Below are positions 38,801-46,183 of a DNA stretch of 64,000 nucleotides, piece after piece. A model generated the notes under the pieces. It was not told the DNA's origin and made no database searches. It worked only from the letters and a program-made list of their open reading frames with translations. Each line of letters starts with the position of its first letter. Position 1 is the stretch's first letter. Source of the stretch: Terriglobales bacterium (GTDB taxonomy: Bacteria; Acidobacteriota; Terriglobia; Terriglobales; Acidobacteriaceae); the NCBI GenBank assembly GCA_025462725.1, contig JAOAPE010000012.1, positions 359,942-423,941 on the forward strand, written 5' to 3'. Made by a program: the position numbers and the translations under genes.

Positions 38801-38907
38801 GATGGCGCCGAAGCCGCAGGAGGGTTCTGCGACACAAGCGGAGTACTGACGCAGGCCAATACCAACAGGATTATGGCCAGCGATGTTGCCGCACGGGGCT
38901 GCGACAC
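35833..38907 (-). CDS. Omp85-family outer-membrane assembly protein (BamA/TamA-like) with seven apparent POTRA repeats
   Basis: A 1024-residue outer-membrane protein. After a signal peptide (to about residue 26), seven consecutive POTRA-like units can be drawn by eye at about 47-125, 127-205, 210-287, 289-366, 369-454, 457-537 and 539-613; each has the beta-alpha-alpha-beta-beta pattern and several end with EGNK/EGPQ-type turns. A 16-strand Omp85 barrel follows (about 616-1024) with the conserved HRGF motif in the L6 loop (GGGSSHRGFSINQ) and a C-terminal phenylalanine. E. coli BamA has five POTRAs and TamA three. Context (TamB and a SurA-like chaperone in the same operon) favours a TamA-like role. 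The symbol is left open. Confidence 0.9.
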   Translation of the reverse strand: MSQPRAATSLAIILLVLACVSTPLVSQNPPAASAPSRSALDKYLGLHVQAIDFRSEPKTSSRSNLEKDKQELLGAIPLKSGDALNRQKLRDSIEKLQSTGLFAAIEVEATAVSPGSVALTFVTRPNYFVGSIKVEGAPQPPSPSQLGNATKLEMGQLFSLQALDRSLAQMKRVMEDNGFFKSFIKADYVLDADTQQANITYTVIPADRAMVGKIAVGGDPGITAEEVMNVAKMHPGDSVTVARVTRALQRLRKRYQKQKKLEAQVSLTDKQYHSETNTLDYVFNVQRGPTVDIAVEGARLREGLIKKYIPVFEENAVDDDLLNEGRRNLRDYYQTKGYFDVQVDYTKKVDDPQDKHLSIIFDVEKGERHKLKELEIQGNKYFDTQTIRERMQIQEASVLLFYGRFSQSMLAQDIAAIKSLYIENGFMNVQATNSVEDDYQGKGNIKVIIHVDEGPQTRVQSLNIEGNKAFNDETLRGVINTGEGQPYSDFNVSNDRDAILNFYFNHGFPDAKFEASAEPDTKIANKQNVVYRVTEGEQRFVDRVLLSGLQNTRKYVARRELEVQPNTPLSQLDLLNTQRRLYDIGIFNEVNVAVQDPQGSLTHKNVMVGMDEAKRYTFTYGLGLEVQSGNISNTCVNQTPTGGTIQVPCSTQGETGVSPRATFDVTRINFLGRDHTILLKTLVGRLQQRGLISYEAPRWFNSNNKTLTFTMFYDKTQDVNTFTGQRLEGSVQIRHVVDKATTLLYGITYRRVSVDQATLHVDATQIPLLAKPVRVGFPDLSYVRDTRDNPLTSTRGTYNALDVNVAGGIFGSQTSFSRFVLQNSTYYQITKNAKVERRWVLARSIRVGIQEPFGSTTAEAIPLPERFFAGGGSSHRGFSINQAGPRDLQTGFPLGGSAMFVNSIELRTPPISLPYLDENVSAVFFHDAGNVFRTSQDMFSNIFRFSQRDVASCRDAANPSAGCDFNYVSHAVGAGLRYKTPIGPVRVDLGYNLNPTVFPVRTTTPPQSQTLRRFNFYFSIGQTF

Positions 38908-38941
38908 TCAGTTCCTCTCACTTAAGATTTGAAAAACGCAG

Positions 38942-39008
38942 TTCGAGCTACGTGAATTCTGATCCACTTTGTTATCTAAATCACTAACTTTGTTGTAGTT
39001 AGCTCGAA
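38942..39008. promoter_or_regulatory. Divergent intergenic region with nested inverted repeats
   Basis: TTCGAGCTA at 38942-38950 is exactly inverted as TAGCTCGAA at 39000-39008, and CTAACT at 38984-38989 is inverted as AGTTAG at 38997-39002. All lie in the 181-bp gap between the divergent Omp85 operon and the E1-like gene, an AT-richer stretch likely to hold both promoters. They could be paired operator half-sites or a structured leader. No regulator was identified. Confidence 0.4.
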
Positions 39009-39088
39009 TCACTGCCGTCGAGCCGAACCGCACAGGGGGCTGGCATACCGCAGCACTATAATAAACGTGGAACCCCGATTCTGACGAA

Positions 39089-40135
39089 ATGTCTTTCAAA
39101 CCTCAGCCCAACGCTCCGCCGCAGATTTCCGAACGATACTCCCGCCAAATCCTCTTTGCCGGAATCGGCGCCGAGGGTCAGGAAAAACTGCGGACATCGC
39201 GAGTAGCCATCGTCGGCTGCGGCGCAACGGGATCGGCAATTTCCAGCCTTCTGGCCCGCGCCGGCGTCGGACAGATACGCGTTATCGATCGCGATTTCGT
39301 CGAACCCAGCAATCTTCAGCGACAATCCCTCTTCGACGAGTCCGATGCCGCCGAATCCATTCCCAAAGCCATCGCCGCCGCAAAGAAGATCGCAACCTTC
39401 AACTCCGAGATTATTGTCGAGCCGCACGTCGCCGATCTCACGCCCGACAACATCGAGCAGCTTCTCTCCGGCGTGCAACTCATCCTCGACGGCACTGACA
39501 ATTTCGAGACCCGATACCTCATCAACGATTTCGCCATTAAGCAAAATATTCCCTGGATCTACACCGCCGCCGTCGGTGCCTACGGAATAGCCATGAACAT
39601 CCTGCCCGGCGACACCGCTTGCCTCAGCTGCATCTTTCCTGCCGCCCCGCAAGGGATCGTAGAAACCTGTGACACCGCAGGCATTCTCAACTCTGCCGTA
39701 AATCTCGCCGCTTCGATCTCCGCAACCGAAGCCCTGAAATTTCTGACTGGAGCGAATGACAAACTCCGCCGGACACTCATCTCCTACGATCTCTGGTCAA
39801 ACGAACGCTCAGAGATTTCGACCGCCACTCCGCGTCCCGATTGCCTCACTTGCGGTGCTCGCGAATTTCCACATCTCGCCGGTGAAGGACGCCCGCACAT
39901 CACTCTCTGCGGACGCAACTCCGTCCAGATCCACGAGCGACATCGTCCCCTTTCGTTCTCTGAGATCACCGCCCGCCTTCAGCCGCACGGCACGGTGAAG
40001 CACAACGATTTTGTCCTGAAGTTCTGGCGCGATGCCTACGAGATGACTATTTTCCCTGACGGCCGCGCCATCATCAAAGGCACCACTGACACCGCCATCG
40101 CGCGCAGCCTCTACGCGCGGTTCATCGGCTCCTAA
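39089..40135 (+). CDS. ThiF/MoeB/HesA family E1-like adenylating enzyme
   Basis: A 348-residue cytoplasmic enzyme that adenylates the C-terminal glycine of a ubiquitin-like carrier (MoaD or ThiS type). The N-terminal signature ERYSRQI and the nucleotide fold GCGATGSA (43-50) are present, followed by DRDFVEPSNLQRQ and DGTDNFETRYLIND. Zinc-binding Cys pairs occur as CLSC and CLTC, and a Cys in VETCDTAG fits the catalytic or sulphur-carrying site. The C-terminal about 75 residues resemble a small separate domain (FVLKFWRDAYEMTIFPDGRAIIKG). No carrier gene is adjacent, so the pathway (molybdopterin, thiamin or other) is open. Confidence 0.9.
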   Translation: MSFKPQPNAPPQISERYSRQILFAGIGAEGQEKLRTSRVAIVGCGATGSAISSLLARAGVGQIRVIDRDFVEPSNLQRQSLFDESDAAESIPKAIAAAKKIATFNSEIIVEPHVADLTPDNIEQLLSGVQLILDGTDNFETRYLINDFAIKQNIPWIYTAAVGAYGIAMNILPGDTACLSCIFPAAPQGIVETCDTAGILNSAVNLAASISATEALKFLTGANDKLRRTLISYDLWSNERSEISTATPRPDCLTCGAREFPHLAGEGRPHITLCGRNSVQIHERHRPLSFSEITARLQPHGTVKHNDFVLKFWRDAYEMTIFPDGRAIIKGTTDTAIARSLYARFIGS

Positions 40136-40249
40136 GTAGCTCCGCCAACTTACGACATCGCAACGGCTTAGCCCGGATTCCTTCTTCTCTGGCATCCCTG
40201 TTAACTCTCTGGTAATCAAACTTTCTTGATAGCAGTACAGGGAGTACCT

Positions 40250-41647
40250 ATGTTCAGGTCTTTGGTGTTGTTTGGGTTAATGACTTCGTTAATAGCCGCA
40301 GGGCAGAAAACTGCGGGCACCGGTTCATCCGGCACAGCGGGCGGGGCGCAATCAGGAGCAGGCACCACGGGGGCCACAGGCACGCAAACAGGCACTGGCG
40401 GCGCGGCTGGAACCACCGGCACCACCGGCTCCCAACCCGTCGGCAGCACCCCTGGAACGGGCCTCGCCACCGGTACAGGACAAGGCATGAGTCAAGGCGC
40501 AGTCCCCGGCGCGGCGAATTCCAACCAGGGTGTTGGCTCAACTGCAACTAACGGAACCGGTAACACCTCAGGTACGGGCTCAGGCACAACCGCAGTCCCT
40601 GGCGCCACCACCAATGACACCACCGGAGCCAGCACCGTCGGAAATACTCCCGGCAATGGCCTTACGACCGGCACTGGACAGGGCACAGGATCTTCGGCGG
40701 TCCCTGGCGCCACGAACACGAACGAAACTCCCGGAACCAACAATCAGGTTACTGGCAACACAAACTCTGGCAATCTCAATGTCAATTCCGGATTCGTCAC
40801 CACCGGAACTTCTTCCAACGGCTCTACCGGCAGTGGAGGAAATGGCATTCTGCTTTCGCCGCCTAACGTCGCGCTTCCTGGCAGCGGCGCCGCTACCGGC
40901 GCGCCGCCGTCACTTGGCGTCAATGATTCCCGCTTCGGCGGAACCGGCAGCGTTGTTCCCGGAGGCTCAATCCCCGTTCCTCCATTCACGCCGCCTCCTA
41001 CGGGCGCAAGAGGCGATCAGTTTCGCGGAGTCCTGAACACAGGGATGGGAAACTTTGCAGAGACGAATGGCCCAGCAAACAACTCGCAAGCCAATGCGGG
41101 AACGCAAACCGTTGCGGATGTCGCGCGCATGTATAAGTCCCGCCATGGAAGCACGCAACCACGCCAGTACGACAACGCACGCATTGACGCACTGCAGAAT
41201 TCCAACGCTCGCAACAATCAAACGCTGACGCCGCAGAACACATCGGAAGCCGCGACCCCAGACAACACTGGCGCCAACTCCACGCAGAACACGACTGCTG
41301 CTCTCGATCCGCGCGACCTCGCAGTAGTGGAAGCTGAACTCGCTCGCAGCCGCGCCGCGGCTGGCATTGCGAACTCTGACACCACCGCAGCCAACACTCA
41401 GCAATCTACGCAGGGACCCGAAGTAGCCCAGGCGCAAACGCAACCACAATCCAGCGACGCTGCAACCGAGCCCACTAGCCCGCGCGCTCGTCAGGCGCGT
41501 ACGGCAACCGGCAACACGCAAGCTGGCAATGCGAACGCGAAGCCCAGCCAGCAACTGCCAGCGTCAGCTTCGCCATTGCCATTGTTGGGATTGTTTGGAG
41601 TGCTCGCCGCAGTGGTAGGAATAATGGTTCGCGCGCGTCGAGCCTGA
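40250..41647 (+). CDS. Gly/Thr/Ser-rich secreted protein with LPxTA-like C-terminal anchor
   Basis: A 465-residue low-complexity surface protein. Start at ATG 40250 has AGGGAG 5 nt upstream; a longer TTG frame (40226) was not used. After a signal peptide (SLVLFGLMTSLIAAG), residues about 20-250 are repeats built of GTGTTGATG-, PGATNT- and TGTGQG-type units; the second half is Asn/Gln/Ala-rich. The C-terminus has LPASASPLPLLGLFGVLAAV followed by Arg-rich RARRA, an arrangement of motif, TM helix and basic tail as in LPxTG or PEP-CTERM sorted proteins. Repeat composition may reflect rapid change. Function is probably surface adhesion or matrix, by inference only. Confidence 0.75.
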   Translation: MFRSLVLFGLMTSLIAAGQKTAGTGSSGTAGGAQSGAGTTGATGTQTGTGGAAGTTGTTGSQPVGSTPGTGLATGTGQGMSQGAVPGAANSNQGVGSTATNGTGNTSGTGSGTTAVPGATTNDTTGASTVGNTPGNGLTTGTGQGTGSSAVPGATNTNETPGTNNQVTGNTNSGNLNVNSGFVTTGTSSNGSTGSGGNGILLSPPNVALPGSGAATGAPPSLGVNDSRFGGTGSVVPGGSIPVPPFTPPPTGARGDQFRGVLNTGMGNFAETNGPANNSQANAGTQTVADVARMYKSRHGSTQPRQYDNARIDALQNSNARNNQTLTPQNTSEAATPDNTGANSTQNTTAALDPRDLAVVEAELARSRAAAGIANSDTTAANTQQSTQGPEVAQAQTQPQSSDAATEPTSPRARQARTATGNTQAGNANAKPSQQLPASASPLPLLGLFGVLAAVVGIMVRARRA

Positions 41648-41657
41648 ACAGGTAACT

Positions 41658-42443
41658 TTACAGTCCAAAAAGTTCGCGCAGGCGTTTCGTCTGCGCGCGA
41701 CTGACCGGCACTTCCGTCTGTTTCTTGTCGTCCATGCGCAGTTGATAGCTGCTCTTGAACCACGGTACGACTTCCTTGATGCGGTTGATATTCACCACAA
41801 AGCCGCGATGCGCCCGCCAGAACTGGTTCGGATCCAAACTGTCCAGCAACTCTTCCAGCGTTCGACAATTCGACTGGCCTTCCATTTGCGCAGTCACCAC
41901 GCTGATCACGCCGTCCTGTATCGACGCATAGCAGATGTCTTTCTGGTCCACCAGCATCAGCCGTCCCGCCGCGCGCACCATTACCTTGCTGCTCTTCGTC
42001 GCGGGCGCGTGCTGCGCTTCCAGCAACTTCACCAGCGTCTCCAGTTTCTCTCCCGGAGATCCAGGCGATTCCGCCTTCTTGCGCAACTTCACTTTCTCGA
42101 TCGCCTGCGCCACCCGTTTCTTGTCGAACGGCTTCAGCAGATAATCGATGGCGTTCACCTCGAACGCTTTGACCGCGTACTGGTCGAATGCAGTGGCGAA
42201 GATGAATTGCGGCATCGATACTTTTTTATCGAGTAGCTTCTTGATCACGCCAAAGCCGTCGAGCCCCGGCATCTGCACGTCAAGAAACACGATGTCCGGC
42301 GAATGTTCGCGGATCAAGTTGATCGCTTCCACGCCATTCTTTCCTTGGGCCACGATTTCGATGCCATCCACGTTCTTGATGAGGTAATTGAGTTCGTCGC
42401 GGGCAAGCTGTTCGTCGTCGATGATGAGCGCGGTCAGAGACAT
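41658..42443 (-). CDS. LytTR-type response regulator
   Basis: A 261-residue regulator: an N-terminal receiver (phosphoacceptor D55 in FLDVQMPG, acidic pair D9-D10, YLLKPFD lysine) joined through a Lys/Glu linker to a C-terminal LytTR DNA-binding domain (AAGRLMLVDQKDICYASIQDGV, FWRAHRGFVVNINRIKEV, VPVSRAQTKRLRELFGL). The family controls polysaccharide, fimbria or toxin genes. No histidine kinase gene is in the window. Downstream of the sigma/anti-sigma/Zn-ribbon genes on the same strand, with 60-bp spacing. Confidence 0.95.
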   Translation of the reverse strand: MSLTALIIDDEQLARDELNYLIKNVDGIEIVAQGKNGVEAINLIREHSPDIVFLDVQMPGLDGFGVIKKLLDKKVSMPQFIFATAFDQYAVKAFEVNAIDYLLKPFDKKRVAQAIEKVKLRKKAESPGSPGEKLETLVKLLEAQHAPATKSSKVMVRAAGRLMLVDQKDICYASIQDGVISVVTAQMEGQSNCRTLEELLDSLDPNQFWRAHRGFVVNINRIKEVVPWFKSSYQLRMDDKKQTEVPVSRAQTKRLRELFGL

Positions 42444-42503
42444 TGAAATTCAGAGAGCAATCAAACTGAAGGAAGTATATGAACTAAGGAAGGGAACTGC
42501 AAT

Positions 42504-43031
42504 CTATCGTGCGCGGACAATGTCCAGCGCAGCCATCTCCAGTGCATTTCCGCAGTGAGCGCAGTAGATGTCGCCCAGCCGAACGCCGTGCTTGCAGACA
42601 TCGCACGTAGGATTCAACTGGTAATGGCATCGCGGACAGAAATTAAATTCCTCGTCTACTTTCTCTTCGCACTTCGGGCAATTCAGCACCAAAGGTTCGC
42701 GCAACAGGAAGTAAACGATGAAGCCGATTCCCGACGCCAGCAGGAAGATCATGATGGCCGTCCAGAAGCTCGGACTCATGCCTCTGCGACGCGCATCGCG
42801 GTTCACATACCCGATCATGAGCATGTAAAACGCCATGAACAGGCCCACCATCACGCTCCAGAAGAGGACGAACGCGATCGGCCGCGGATGTGGATTGTTG
42901 GGGATGAAGATCTTGAATGTTACAACTTGCCATCCGACGAAGGCCGCAACGGCCAACATCGTTGACCACCATGGAACTAGGCTGGTGTCTTCTGAATCAG
43001 ATCCCGAACGTGTGTTCTGAAAATTCATCAA
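42504..43031 (-). CDS. Membrane protein with C-terminal double zinc ribbon
   Basis: A 175-residue protein with three hydrophobic segments in the first 110 residues (WWSTMLAVAAFVGWQVVTF, FVLFWSVMVGLFMAFYMLMIG, AIMIFLLASGIGFIVYFLL) followed by two zinc ribbons, CPKC..CPRC and CDVC..CAHC. This fits membrane proteins with cytoplasmic zinc-ribbon tails of unknown function. It lies 22 bp after the anti-sigma factor gene and shares its operon. Confidence 0.75.
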   Translation of the reverse strand: MMNFQNTRSGSDSEDTSLVPWWSTMLAVAAFVGWQVVTFKIFIPNNPHPRPIAFVLFWSVMVGLFMAFYMLMIGYVNRDARRRGMSPSFWTAIMIFLLASGIGFIVYFLLREPLVLNCPKCEEKVDEEFNFCPRCHYQLNPTCDVCKHGVRLGDIYCAHCGNALEMAALDIVRAR

Positions 43032-43053
43032 TCCCTATGTTCTATGTTCGTCC

Positions 43054-43641
43054 CTAAGACGTCCGCTTCTGAAATTTTCCTTGCAGGCCGTTCGAGATGG
43101 CAATCGTTCCCACCGCGGCGATCGGCATTAGCGTCATGATCACAAAGCATGTCTGCCAGACAATGCTCGGCATGTTCGCATTGTGTCCCAGCCACTCAAA
43201 TCCTTGGTAAAGGAACGGCACACTGATGACCGCCCACGCACAAGCCAGCACACAAGAGATCCACAGCGGACGCAGATTGTTCTGCTGCTGCCGCATCTCC
43301 ATCGCCCGCGCGCGTACACGCAACTGCGTGGCGCGAACCAGTTGCGGATTCGCCGTCATCGAGAAGGCTGCCATGCGCATATCCGCAGCAGCTTGCAAGA
43401 TCGTTTCGTGTTGCACTGTGCAATCCGCACAGCCGTTCAGGTGTGAAGCCAACCACTCGCGCTGAGATCCCACTTCCTGAGATTCTTCCTCAGTGAAGTT
43501 CGCTTTCAACTCGAGCATCAGCTCGAGCGCCTGAACATGGCTTTCAGGACTCCGCAGCTCTTCGCTGCTTCGTCCTCGCCCTTCGCTCGCGCAATCCAGC
43601 GCTCGCTCTGGGCTCAGCCCGTTTTGTAGCTCGTGGTTCAA
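43054..43641 (-). CDS. Anti-sigma factor (zf-HC2 type), N-terminus encoded by a repeat
   Basis: A 195-residue membrane protein. The zinc anti-sigma motif is H67-x3-C71-x2-C74; two TM segments follow (about residues 127-147 and 161-183). The start is TTG 43641, which overlaps the sigma-factor stop (TTGA) and has AGGGAG 7 nt upstream, so it is well supported. The first about 30 codons after it (LSPERALDCASEGRGRSSEE) are encoded by the dispersed repeat at 43552-43622, giving an N-terminus unlike the usual family. A start at ATG 43518 would skip it. Confidence 0.8.
   Translation of the reverse strand: MNHELQNGLSPERALDCASEGRGRSSEELRSPESHVQALELMLELKANFTEEESQEVGSQREWLASHLNGCADCTVQHETILQAAADMRMAAFSMTANPQLVRATQLRVRARAMEMRQQQNNLRPLWISCVLACAWAVISVPFLYQGFEWLGHNANMPSIVWQTCFVIMTLMPIAAVGTIAISNGLQGKFQKRTS
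43552..43622. repeat. Dispersed repeat inside anti-sigma gene (copy 2)
   Basis: 43561-43592 matches 14861-14892 at 29 of 32 positions; a second block (AGCGCTCGCT..GCTCAGCC) matches the following part of copy 1. In this copy the repeat is in frame with the anti-sigma gene, without a stop codon. Confidence 0.65.
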
Positions 43642-44273
43642 GCCGAGGCTCCCTGAAGATTTTTCTGTGCCAGCACTGGTTTCAAAGTTTCCAGTCCGCG
43701 ATACAGCCGCGACTTCACCGTCGATAGCGGCGCTCCGGTGATCTCCGCAATCTCATCCAGTGACATGTCTTCCTGAAATCTCAGCATCACCACTTCGCGC
43801 TGCGCCACTTCCAGGTGCACCAGCGCCGCACTCACGCGGTCTGCTTCTTCGCGCATGAAAGTGAAGTCATAAGGTGTGGGCTGCGCGCAGGCAAACTCCA
43901 TCGGCACACCGCCATCTTGCGGATGCGTCAACGCTTCCAGACTAGACGCCGTCTTCTTTCGCGACGCGTCAATCACCAGATGCCGCGCAATCGCAAACAG
44001 CCAAGTGTCGAACCGCGCCTTGCCGTTGTACTGTGTGCCTCGCTCGAGCACGCGCATCCATGTCTCTTGGAACAGGTCCTCGGAGCGCTCGCGGTTTCCC
44101 GTGAGATAGATCAGGTAACGCAGCAACCTGTGCTGATAGACCTCGATAAGGTGGTCGAGCAGGTCAGAGTCGCGCCGCCGCAATCCGCGGGCAATCTCTG
44201 CTCCCTCGCGCTCCATCAAGTTCACTGCCGATAAGGCTACGGTGGACATGGTCAAATCAATATACGTGGTCAT
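43638..44273 (-). CDS. RNA polymerase sigma-70 factor, ECF subfamily
   Basis: A 211-residue ECF sigma factor. Region 2: LLRYLIYLTGNRERSEDLFQETWMRVLERG and FDTWLFAIARHLVIDASRK; region 4 HTH: SLDEIAEITGAPLSTVKSRLYRGLETL. Start at ATG 44273 is preferred to the far upstream ATG 44426, whose extra 51 residues have no sigma character; ATG 44249 is also possible. It overlaps its anti-sigma partner by 4 bp and is followed by zinc-ribbon and LytTR genes. Confidence 0.93.
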   Translation of the reverse strand: MTTYIDLTMSTVALSAVNLMEREGAEIARGLRRRDSDLLDHLIEVYQHRLLRYLIYLTGNRERSEDLFQETWMRVLERGTQYNGKARFDTWLFAIARHLVIDASRKKTASSLEALTHPQDGGVPMEFACAQPTPYDFTFMREEADRVSAALVHLEVAQREVVMLRFQEDMSLDEIAEITGAPLSTVKSRLYRGLETLKPVLAQKNLQGASA

Positions 44274-45386
44274 AGTGGGAAAAGTCTCAACATTCAAAGG
44301 AAGAGAAGAGTATGTTCCTTGGACTGTAAGACGGCCATAAGGCGAGCGTATTAACACGGAAGAGTTTTCCACAGGGTGAGGCGGCTTTTGGCGGGTATTC
44401 TCATGCTTGCTGCTTCCGTAACACAATGAAAATCAGGCGTTTACGAATTCTGGGACCATTACGGGCGTGAACGGGTTACTGCCAAATTGCTGAGAATCAG
44501 CTACTTCTGCTGAGCAAACACCAGACAACGCCACAGAATTGATGCAACATTAGGGTTATGTTGATGGTGATTCTGCGGTGGAAATGGGTCACCAGCATTA
44601 GCTGCTCGTCACCGCAATGCTCGCAAGAGTAGATTCCGGAGTGGGGCACTGTTTGCCCCGGCCTATGTGTGGAGTTGAAAGCATTGCCGTGCCCGGGCTT
44701 AACATTATCGGAGCGGCTATCATAGATGGCCATTGGAAAGCGATGGCCATTGGAAAGCCTTTCTGAATGTGAGTTGGGAAGCGCGCGGATTATACGGCCA
44801 AAGGTGGGCGTCAAACTGAAATCGCAGTTTGTCCCTTTTTCGGAAATCCTGCCAACAACAGTGGCATCCTACAATCATGCCGCAGAAGAAAGTCAAAGGG
44901 TTCGGCACTGTTTTGGAGACTTTCGAGAGGCTCGATAACGCGAAGAAGTTGCTAATGAAGTCGTTCGAGCGGATTGAGAGAACGAAAAGGATAGTTGCCA
45001 AGAAGAAAACAAAGCCCGCGAAGTAGGTACGCTTCGGTTAGCTCCAGGGATTGCGGAGCTTAATCATTCTTCGGCTCCAATCGTTGCTCAGGTATAGCAA
45101 GTTCTTAGAGTCTCGCAATAGGTGCGCCGAGCGATCTTGAAGAAATGCGGACCTCTTACAAGCGGCCTTCGAGCGGGCCATGCATAAGAGCCGTTCTGCA
45201 CGGGAGGTCGGAAGGATTGGCGGAACCATATCAACCAGAGTACACGGCAGTTAACTGCGAAGCCAGCAGCAATCCAGCGTAATACTGTTCCCCAGCTACT
45301 TAGCCCTTTGCTAAAAAGCACCTTGCTTACGGGTTATAACAACCTACTCTGGTCAGACTGCATCTGAGTAGCCGAGGTTCCTCTTC
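44274..45386. other. Gene-poor stretch with a hairpin and a 17-bp tandem duplication
   Basis: About 1.1 kb with at most one small gene (44877-45026, listed separately). It holds a hairpin GGGGCA/TGCCCC with a 5-nt loop at 44643-44659, and a perfect tandem pair of a 17-bp unit starting GATGGCCATTGG at 44725-44741 and 44742-44758. Elsewhere no coding signal, tRNA or repeat was recognised. Confidence 0.5.
44877..45026 (+). CDS. Possible small basic protein, 49 aa
   Basis: ATG 44877 opens a 49-residue frame, strongly basic and helical (FERLDNAKKLLMKSFERIERT, then KKKTKPAK). The composition is protein-like and might bind nucleic acid, but there is no clear ribosome-binding site and no family was recognised. 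An in-frame start at 44829 would extend it to 65 residues. Confidence 0.3.
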   Translation: MPQKKVKGFGTVLETFERLDNAKKLLMKSFERIERTKRIVAKKKTKPAK

Positions 45387-45773
45387 TTGTCTGAATCACC
45401 CCCACGCATCCTTTGTATCTCATACGACGAGTCATTGTTGCTCACGCGCAAAATGATTCTTGAGCAAGCTGGCTTCGATGTGACAGCTGCTCTTGGCTTC
45501 GCTGAAGCCATGGAGCATTGCTCCGCCAATCCAACATTTCACCTCATCGTCATGGGTCACTCCATGCCGCGCAAAGACAAGACTGCTCTGATTAAGACAT
45601 TGCGTCCCACTTGTAAGTCCCCGGTGCTTTCAGTTCGGAAACATGGCGATGCACCACTTCCAGAAGCTAACGCCTCAGTGGATTCTTATGACGGCCCCGC
45701 TAAACTGATCCAAGCGGTCAAGAGCACTATTGCAGCAGCTGGCAAATCAGCATCCGCTACTTCGGAGGGCTAG
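45387..45773 (+). CDS. Receiver-like protein 1 lacking the phosphoacceptor Asp
   Basis: A 128-residue protein with a receiver fold pattern: ILCISYDESLLLTRKMILEQAG, then VTAALGFAEAMEHC and LIVMGHSMPRKDK. In a true receiver the residue three before MP is the phosphorylated Asp (DxxMP); here it is Gly (GHSMP). One acidic residue of the Mg2+ site (YDES) remains. The start is TTG 45387 with GAGG 9 nt upstream. The stop touches the ATG of the C2HC mini-protein gene (TAGATG), so the two are coupled. It is the first of four related genes in 3.5 kb and the best preserved. Confidence 0.75.
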   Translation: MSESPPRILCISYDESLLLTRKMILEQAGFDVTAALGFAEAMEHCSANPTFHLIVMGHSMPRKDKTALIKTLRPTCKSPVLSVRKHGDAPLPEANASVDSYDGPAKLIQAVKSTIAAAGKSASATSEG

Positions 45774-45992
45774 ATGTCACACCGCAAGAATGGCCCAACC
45801 GATTCATACTTCAAGCGGAAACGGATCGGAGACAACGAACCAAATTCTGCGATGGTAATTCAATCAACCTGTGTGCATTGCGGAGAGGTTTTTGAAGGCG
45901 ACGTTACACAGGGCTTAAAAGAGAAAGAGATTCAGCACACCATCAATTGCGCGAAGGGGAAAGCAGCTAGAACCACAATCCACATCGTTTAG
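45774..45992 (+). CDS. C2HC zinc-finger-like mini-protein 1
   Basis: A 72-residue protein with a basic N-terminus (YFKRKRIGD) and a C-x2-C-x18-H-x3-C motif (CVHCGEVFEGDV..QHTINC) that could hold one zinc ion. A paralogue of 64 residues lies at 46663-46857 with the same KRKR and CGEV..GD.T.GLKEKE..QH features. Both follow a receiver-like gene. Likely small DNA-, RNA- or protein-binding factor; no known family was recognised. Confidence 0.65.
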   Translation: MSHRKNGPTDSYFKRKRIGDNEPNSAMVIQSTCVHCGEVFEGDVTQGLKEKEIQHTINCAKGKAARTTIHIV

Positions 45993-46010
45993 CTACAGTA
46001 CAATTAGAGT

Positions 46011-46070
46011 AGTTGCCGAGTGCCGGGTGTCGCGTTCATTGCGAAATAATGAGTGGGCGAGACTTCTGAG
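46011..46070 (+). repeat. Partial copy D of the structured repeat
   Basis: Contains GTGCCGGGT and the hairpin CATTG-CGAAA-TAATG (G-T pair at the stem top) followed by AGTGGGCGAG, matching the 5' part of copies A-C. The 3' stems of the full element are absent. It lies before receiver-like gene 2. Confidence 0.6.
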
Positions 46071-46183
46071 TCCTGCACGTAAGTGCTTGGAAAGCATGAT
46101 GGCCTTTTCCTTTTTCAAAACCGCATGATTTACCTCTTTTGTGCGGCTTAGCCTTTCTGGTACTCTGCTTTTAGTCCTCAGTA

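Noticed and set aside
44365-44376. TTTTCCACAGG as a DnaA box
   Set aside because: Single, imperfect copy with no cluster and no dnaA or rpmH nearby; not enough for an origin.
45038-45229. 63-codon leftward frame
   Set aside because: No start signal, no conserved pattern and unusual composition; not supported as a gene.
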